64,000 bases of DNA from Dicyema japonicum (taxonomy: Eukaryota > Dicyemida > Rhombozoa > Dicyemidae), in contig RDEW01000006.1 in assembly GCA_011109175.1 (NCBI GenBank), positions 595,232 to 659,231 of the forward strand. Direction: 5' to 3'. Positions within the stretch are counted from its first letter, which is position 1, and each line of letters opens with the position of its first letter. Positions 58,134-64,000 of this stretch are shown here, in pieces. A program made the position numbers and the translations under genes. Below the pieces are notes generated by a model. That model searched no databases. It saw only the letters and a list, made by a program, of their open reading frames with translations, and was not told the origin of the DNA.

Positions 58134-60900
58134 GTGTGGAGCATGCGAAAACCCACAAGAAAAAGTCACGAACGCTCTGTACTGCCCAAAAAAATTAAAA
58201 CTCGAGGCGGAGATGTTTTCAACTCAGTAATTTCTCCAAGAATATTATACGGTTTGAGGGAAGGTAAGGTTCACAAGAGATTCGATAACAAATCGTCTTC
58301 CTTTCTACATGCAATCGGATCGTCGATATAAAAGGAAGGACAAAAGAGGAATGGTCAATTCAGAACATTTTCATACAAATCATAAAAGGAATGCCTCTCA
58401 ATCACGAGAATTGCTTACTAGTCAATAATACTTTATTCGTTGGCATAAAAGTACTTCCCTATCTATGAAGGAGGATGGTTTTCCAGGTACGCTCTAATTT
58501 TGTGCGGTGACGTCGAATCCAACCCAGGCCCTGAAACCAACCTGGTCCAGATCAATATAAACGGAATACGAAGTCCGCCACTTACTCAATAGTAATGAAG
58601 TTGACATTGCTCTAGTCCAAGAGACAAAACTACAACCAAACATACGAACCCCAACCTTTCCCGGATACTCCATTATCCGTAAAACAGAAGGATTAAGCTT
58701 AATGGAGAACTAATGACACTAATAAGAAATGGAATTCAATATGAAGATGTTTCAAACAAAATCTCTCTATCCAGAAGATGACCCTTTGGGACTAATTGGC
58801 ATAAATGTTAGAATTCCTAGGAAAACTATATTGTCAATGTATATATTCCCCTACTACATCCCGTCCAAGTGGGTACTACCCTACAGATTTTCTCAAACGT
58901 AATACTGTGACATCAATGCCAAACATCAATTATGGTATGAAGGCCAGAAACCAGACAGTAGAGGAAACCTACTGGCCAGAAACTTGGGACAATTTTGTAT
59001 ACTGAATAACACCATAACAATACGAGAACACCTACTCGAAAAGGAGACAACCTACATCCCCTGACCTCTCCTTATGTTCCCATCAATGTTTCCCTTCATC
59101 AACTAGACTGTAAAATATGAACTAAGAAGTGATCACAACCCTATTATGATGAAAATCAACACTGCAAATAAATTTATCAGACAGAATTCCACTTTTTAAA
59201 TTTTGAAAGCGCAGATTGGTCCAACTTCTCTAATTACATGGACACCAATGTGGAAGTATTCTACGCATTGGTATTCTCATCAATTGACCACATGATCAAA
59301 ACTTTCACGGACATTATACTCAAAGCAAGAAAACTATTCCAATGCCATCAAACAAGGAATACCTATTATAATACAAAAACACTATCAGAGAAAGAAATAA
59401 ATTAAAGAAGCAAAAGGAATTATCAAATGACGATTTCCAAAAAATGAAATCCTTGAATATACAAATTAAACAAGTTACCCAGTCTAGAATTAAGAAGCGA
59501 TGGACATCACTTATTGATTCTCTATCGCCAAATACATCCGAGACGCTGATATGGAGGAAAATCAAATATTTGAGAAGTTGCAATGAAGGCTCTGAGAAAG
59601 TCCTCCACGGACAGGGATGTAGCAACATCGACCCAAATATTTTAATGAAGCACTATGTCGCGATCAGCCATAAAAATTTCTCGAGGGAACACATAGTCTA
59701 CAAGAAGTTGTATCCATCATATGATTTGATTGTCTTTACTCCACGAGAAGTTCGAAACGCAATCATGGATGCCAAAAACTCCCGTTCCCGAGGTGCTGAC
59801 AATGTCTCGATGATGGAACTGAAACACCTTGGTGAAAAAGCGACCAAATTCCTATCATACGTTTATACTCTATCTGTGAACAATAATATGATACCTTCTA
59901 TATGGAAGAAATCCATAATTCTGCCAATTCGGAAGCCAAACAAACCTGCAAACGATCCCTCTTCTTATCGTCCAATTGCAATACTATGTGCAATGTCCAG
60001 CATTTTTTCAATGCTAGAGGCTTATCTACGGCATGGTCGAGGAATGGCTTCAATAGACTTGAAGAAAGCATTCGACTCCGTTTCCCGGACGCTGCTTATA
60101 GAGAAAATTTCTAACACTCTTATAAATCCAAACATTAAAAGATGGCTGTCGAACTTTTTAAGTGGAAGAAGAGGCAAGTGATGTCAGACAACAGAAAATC
60201 TAAATCCCGTTTTTGCCGAATGGTGTCCCTCAAGGTTCACCTCTCTTTCCCTGCTCTTCACTGTAAACCTGACTCCCACCAACGACGATCCCGATACATT
60301 AATACTCTCATACGCAGATGACATTGTTCTTTCAACGAGAGACTCTAACTATGAGAAGGCAGGGATAAAACTTCAAAGTTATATTAGTATGCTGGAACAT
60401 TGGCTCACATCAAATCGACTGGACGTTTATAACAATTTACATATAGAAGATCATCATACTCTCCCAAAATCAAATTGTTTGGATATGAAATTCCTATGAA
60501 TAGGTCTCCAACAATACTAGGATTAAAGTTAGATCCTCTCCTGACATTCGACGAACACGTCAATGACGTTATTACCAAAATCAGGAGGAGGACCAACATA
60601 TTAAAAATTTTGTCCCGATCACAATCGGGCACAACACCTTCTTACTACAGAACATTTACAGACAATACATACTGCCAGTAATCAAATACACATGTCCTTC
60701 CTGGAGCTCGATGATTTCTGAATCGTCGTCTCAAAAATTAGAAACCGCACAACTTGCTGCCTTGAAAATAATAAATAAGAAAACTGCGGATAACGTATTG
60801 AATGTTAAAGAACACCTAAGGTGGAGAGTGAAGTCATTTCTACAGTGGGCAATAAAAACCGGCTGTCCGCTTTCACTCTCTATATCTGACTAGACGGTGT
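58134..60900 (+). mobile_element. Jockey/CR1-like LINE with 2A-like peptide upstream of the endonuclease
   Basis: An N-terminal frame ends RYALILCGDVESNPGPETN (2A-like, 58506-58532). The APE endonuclease follows at once (LVQININGIR..., then QETKLQPN-like). The RT frame 59444-60181 has KNFSREH, AKNSRSRGADNVSMMELKHLG, IPSIWKKSIILPIRKPNKP, SSYRPIAILC, SIDLKKAFDSV and WLSNFLSGRRG. After frame breaks come VPQGS and SYADDIVLS (catalytic YADD near 60311), then PTILGLKLDPLLTF. It closely resembles the LINE at 39955-42598. Several stops and frame breaks, so inactive. Confidence 0.88.
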
Positions 60901-61517
60901 TTCTTTGGCTTAAATAATAATAAAAAAATCTAGAAAATGCGGGAAATCTATGGAGAATGAGACCGTCCCCGTTTCTACCAATTCTGTTGGATCTTCGAGG
61001 ACCCCGAACGAGAGCCAGAACCCGGAAAACCGGGATCACTTAGTTAGTAATTAACTTTTTCTAATCCGATGATCTTGGGGTAAAAAAAAGAAAAAAGACT
61101 CCCACTTCACTTATTGGAAGCAAGATCAGTTGCCTATTAATTAATTTGTCTGACTTGCTGGCTTACCTCTTCTGCATGAAATATCTACATTGCTTCATAA
61201 CATATGAAAACCCTTGTCTTCTTTTAGTGTTTTGCAGAATGACCTACTCAAGAGAAACAAACAGCTCCTAACAGATAATCCTCCAAGTTTTTTAATTTGG
61301 GTCGGACTGGATTTTAACCTGGTTTCTTAATGACCCACATGACCTTTGTTCAAAAGTTCGGATTTCTGAAATCTCCCATGTCGGTCTCGTTGTCCATTCC
61401 CAGGAGGAAAAGGACAAGAATTTTCATTCATCATGAAATAAGTAAAAACTTAAAAATCAAAACTAACAAAAAATAAGACAAAACTTAAATTCAAAGGAAA
61501 GACTGTAAACTAAATGA
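60901..61517. other. LINE 3' flank and intergenic DNA
   Basis: No frame of interest. Probably contains the end of the LINE; no poly(A) tail boundary could be fixed. Confidence 0.35.
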
Positions 61518-64000
61518 TTACCGTTTAATCAAAGGATCAGTCTGTGTAGGAGGTGGAGGGGCACCGCGTCTGTCGAGAACATCAATGTAGTCATCTACAA
61601 TCTTCCTCTGTTCATCAGGAAAACAATCCAAGTACAAATAACGACTATCGTTCTACAAATTACTTCCAAACAATACCCTGAGGACAGCATCGACATCATC
61701 CCATTGAATTTCCCTATTCTTCAGCATCTCCTTAGTCCTAAAAATAACACCAAAAATACTTGTAGGTTATGAATTTAGTCTCATTCAAAAGTTCACGCAA
61801 ATCTGACTTGGCTTTAGCAGTCTTCTCCTTCATGAAGGTGTCGAAGGCTTTCTCCCGTTTCTACCAAATAAAAAACCAAGGAAATAATAAAAAACGAAAA
61901 ACCCACCCGATCACTAGATGAAAATTTAAGATAACGATGGTCGTCCCTCACAAACTTCTTGACATCCTTCCAGGAGGAGTCCAACTTAATCTACCAATAA
62001 GACCATCCAAACCTCAGCAGTCTCAGCAAGTAACGTGTAAAACACAGCTTTATTCTTCTTAGAAAGCATCTTTTGATGTTCGCTACACATATTCTTAATA
62101 TCTTCCCTATCAAGATCAGCCACAGAACACCATCGAGAGTCATCCTTTAACAGAGAGACCACATCCTCAAAATCCATTTTATGACTCTTAACCTAACAAT
62201 CACACGTGACCATACCAATTCTGACAACATACACGTTAACTTTTCCTTAGCTTCTGCCAACTGATGCAATCTACGTTCCTTATCAATCTCACGCATAGAA
62301 GTGCTCAGAGACTCCTGTACTTCCATTTGACGTTCCCGAAGACTTTTAGCCTCTCTTTCCTCTTTACTATTAATCACCTCAACATCCATCACATCAGGTG
62401 GGTTCTCCTATCATAATCACGTGCACCCATACCGATTGCTTAGAACTCGTCTCCAGTGAGTGAATATAATCCTCAAACAAATCTGCTCGTCGATCACTGC
62501 TACTGATTGCCTTATATCGGGGATCAGAGTCAATTCTACGTTTGACATCTCTCCATCGATCACCAACTGATATGTTCGTCTCCTTCAGTAGCTCGACAAA
62601 CTCTTTCGATCGAGAAACCTACTATAACAAAATCATCAACCTTCACTCCTTCAGACTTCTCCCGTCTGTGCTTAAGTTCACTTACAAAATCGTAAAACAA
62701 TGACTCTCGGTCACGTGTCCTATCAACCCCTGAAATCTGCTGTCTTTGGAAGAACGTGCAGCAAATTCTGAGTAAGTTGATCTAAACATAAATCAAAAGT
62801 TAACCGATGAGTAAGATTAGCCTCCCCTAATAGTTCCCTGAAGTCTTCCTTACGTTTTTTATGCTGTTTATTCCGTTCTGATCTCTCCGCCTCAACCTTA
62901 TCCTTCACATACTGTTCAAACACGTGTTGTCGTTCCTTGCTTAGCAATAATGTATAACGTTTATCAAAAACTATTTTCTGTAATTCTTTCTCAAACGTAG
63001 AATTCGTTGAAACCTAGAGTAAACAAAAATGAGCCAACGTTCTTTTCCGCTAACAACTCCTTGAACTGCTCTACTCGTTCTGCGTACGGTAGTGTCGACC
63101 TGAGATTGCTCACCTTCTTTTCCTCTTCCACATTCGTTTCAGCCTTATTGGAGTCAACATCAGTCCGTTTACTGCTACTGGTCTCCACCAGTTCCTCTCC
63201 AGCACGTTTGACCGCTAAATCTGAGTTTATCATGCTACCGGTGTCGTCGTGAACTAAAATAAATCAAATACATACGTTCGATTGGTCGTTCCACTCCTCC
63301 TCCAATTTTGGTTTGTGTTTGATCAACTGGGACACGTCCTTTCTACCCCTTAGTTCGTCAGGACAGTGCCACACCGATCGCTTCTCTACCACGTCAAAGA
63401 AAAACACTCGGTCATCCCCCGTCCACACGACCGACCTTAGGCTTAAACAGAGTCTCTACCAGTTAGTCCCAGACACCAATGTCTTACTGACTGGCTTCGT
63501 CTTATCCAACACTTGCCTAATGGCTGCTTGCTAGAGGATTAGACAGAACACATATACCCTTGACTCATCATCCCTGGAAGAATCTACACGTGACACCACA
63601 AAGTACCATATTTCTGAGCAGCAGGTTTCTCCCACACAGTGTCCCCGATATTTTGTTATAGTAGTACGGGGTACCGTCAGAAACATAGTAAACCAACCAG
63701 GTTGGGTTCTCGGGTAGAGGCTTAAATGTTTAAGAACAATACCATTCCCGGGTTCATGGTGGTTGTTGATGGTACATACTGTTGTTGCATGGCCATGTAC
63801 TGTTGGGAAAGGACTTGGGACTGCTGATAGGCCATAAAGGACTGGTTGGCCATGTCGTTTTGGTAAACGGTCATCCCTTACTTATTTATCAGCAAAAACC
63901 TTGGTAGGGATTCATCACGGTCGTTTGATATGGATTGGTAGCAGCATTCTAAAAATAAGTTCAGTCATTACCGTGTTGGAGATCGATGAATGAGTAGCTG
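61518..64000 (-). CDS. TCERG1: TCERG1 (CA150) transcription elongation regulator, 5' end outside the window
   Basis: WW/FF-domain protein coupling pol II elongation with splicing (family knowledge). The visible N-terminal part has a Q/M-rich stretch (YQQSQVLSQQYMAMQQQ), a WW domain (W.VYYVSDGTPYYYN, then the expected TVWEKP) and a second WW-like unit (VWTGDDRVFFFDVV...WHCPDEL). FF domains follow in order: ERVEQFKELLAEKNVGSF, KELQKIVFDKRYTLLLSKER, RKEDFRELLGEANL, KDSRFQG, and further copies to the end DYIDVLDRRGAPPPPTQTDPL. Introns of 22-27 nt; three contain CACGTG. Frame breaks at C4 62727-62730 and C4 63643-63646 (plus strand) both vanish with one more base. Confidence 0.92.

Noticed and set aside
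58506-58532. Picornavirus-like insertion suggested by the 2A-like motif
   Set aside because: The motif is followed directly by LINE endonuclease and RT domains; no viral capsid, helicase or protease is present.

Overview
This looks like nuclear DNA of a small parasitic animal, most likely a dicyemid mesozoan (inference). The protein set is animal (MTA, INTS11, CYFIP, TCERG1, EDEM3, RMND5A), but almost every gene is cut by spliceosomal introns of only 19-27 nt, most often 22-23 nt. Such miniature introns are an established feature of dicyemid genes. I resolved about 60 of them by eye, by restoring reading frame and family similarity across GT...AG gaps. The DNA is AT-rich.

Host genes, left to right: ArfGAP2/3 (1.5-2.3 kb, -), PRA1 (4.5-5.1, +), CYFIP (7.0-10.7, -) directly downstream of RMND5A (10.8-12.1, -), two tandem uncharacterised genes (15.5-17.2, -), a small CxxC protein (17.5-17.9, +), a C2H2 zinc-finger protein (19.7-20.4, -), MTA (22.0-23.4, -), INTS11 (27.2-29.2, +), a myosin light chain/calmodulin-like EF-hand protein (31.0-31.5, +), EDEM3 (37.2-39.9, -), an uncharacterised gene next to a PA-TM-RING E3 ligase (43.7-45.0, -), PP5 (50.2-51.9, -), an intronless casein kinase 1 alpha (54.8-55.7, +) and the 3' part of TCERG1 (61.5 to the window edge, -). 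They are unrelated housekeeping functions: ubiquitin ligase and ER quality control, actin regulation, transcription and RNA processing, kinase and phosphatase. No shared pathway is evident.

The rest is dense repeat. There are Jockey/CR1-like LINEs with an APE endonuclease (40.0-42.6 and 58.1-60.9 kb; the second encodes a 2A-like GDVESNPGP peptide). There are R2-like elements with a restriction-like endonuclease (47.7-49.4 kb plus 3' fragments), a second endonuclease-bearing family with a YLDD reverse transcriptase (34.8-36.5 kb, with many truncated copies), and RTE-like 3' ends. There is a pogo/Tigger-like DNA transposon inside an older MITE, and at least two tRNA-derived SINE families. Short duplicated pieces of MTA and PP5 lie beside their parent genes.

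Two cross-cutting signals stand out. The palindrome CACGTG occurs about 55 times (roughly 9 expected), including inside at least six miniature introns. Several otherwise intact genes carry single-base frame breaks, mostly at homopolymers, which points to uncorrected long-read assembly error rather than true pseudogenes.
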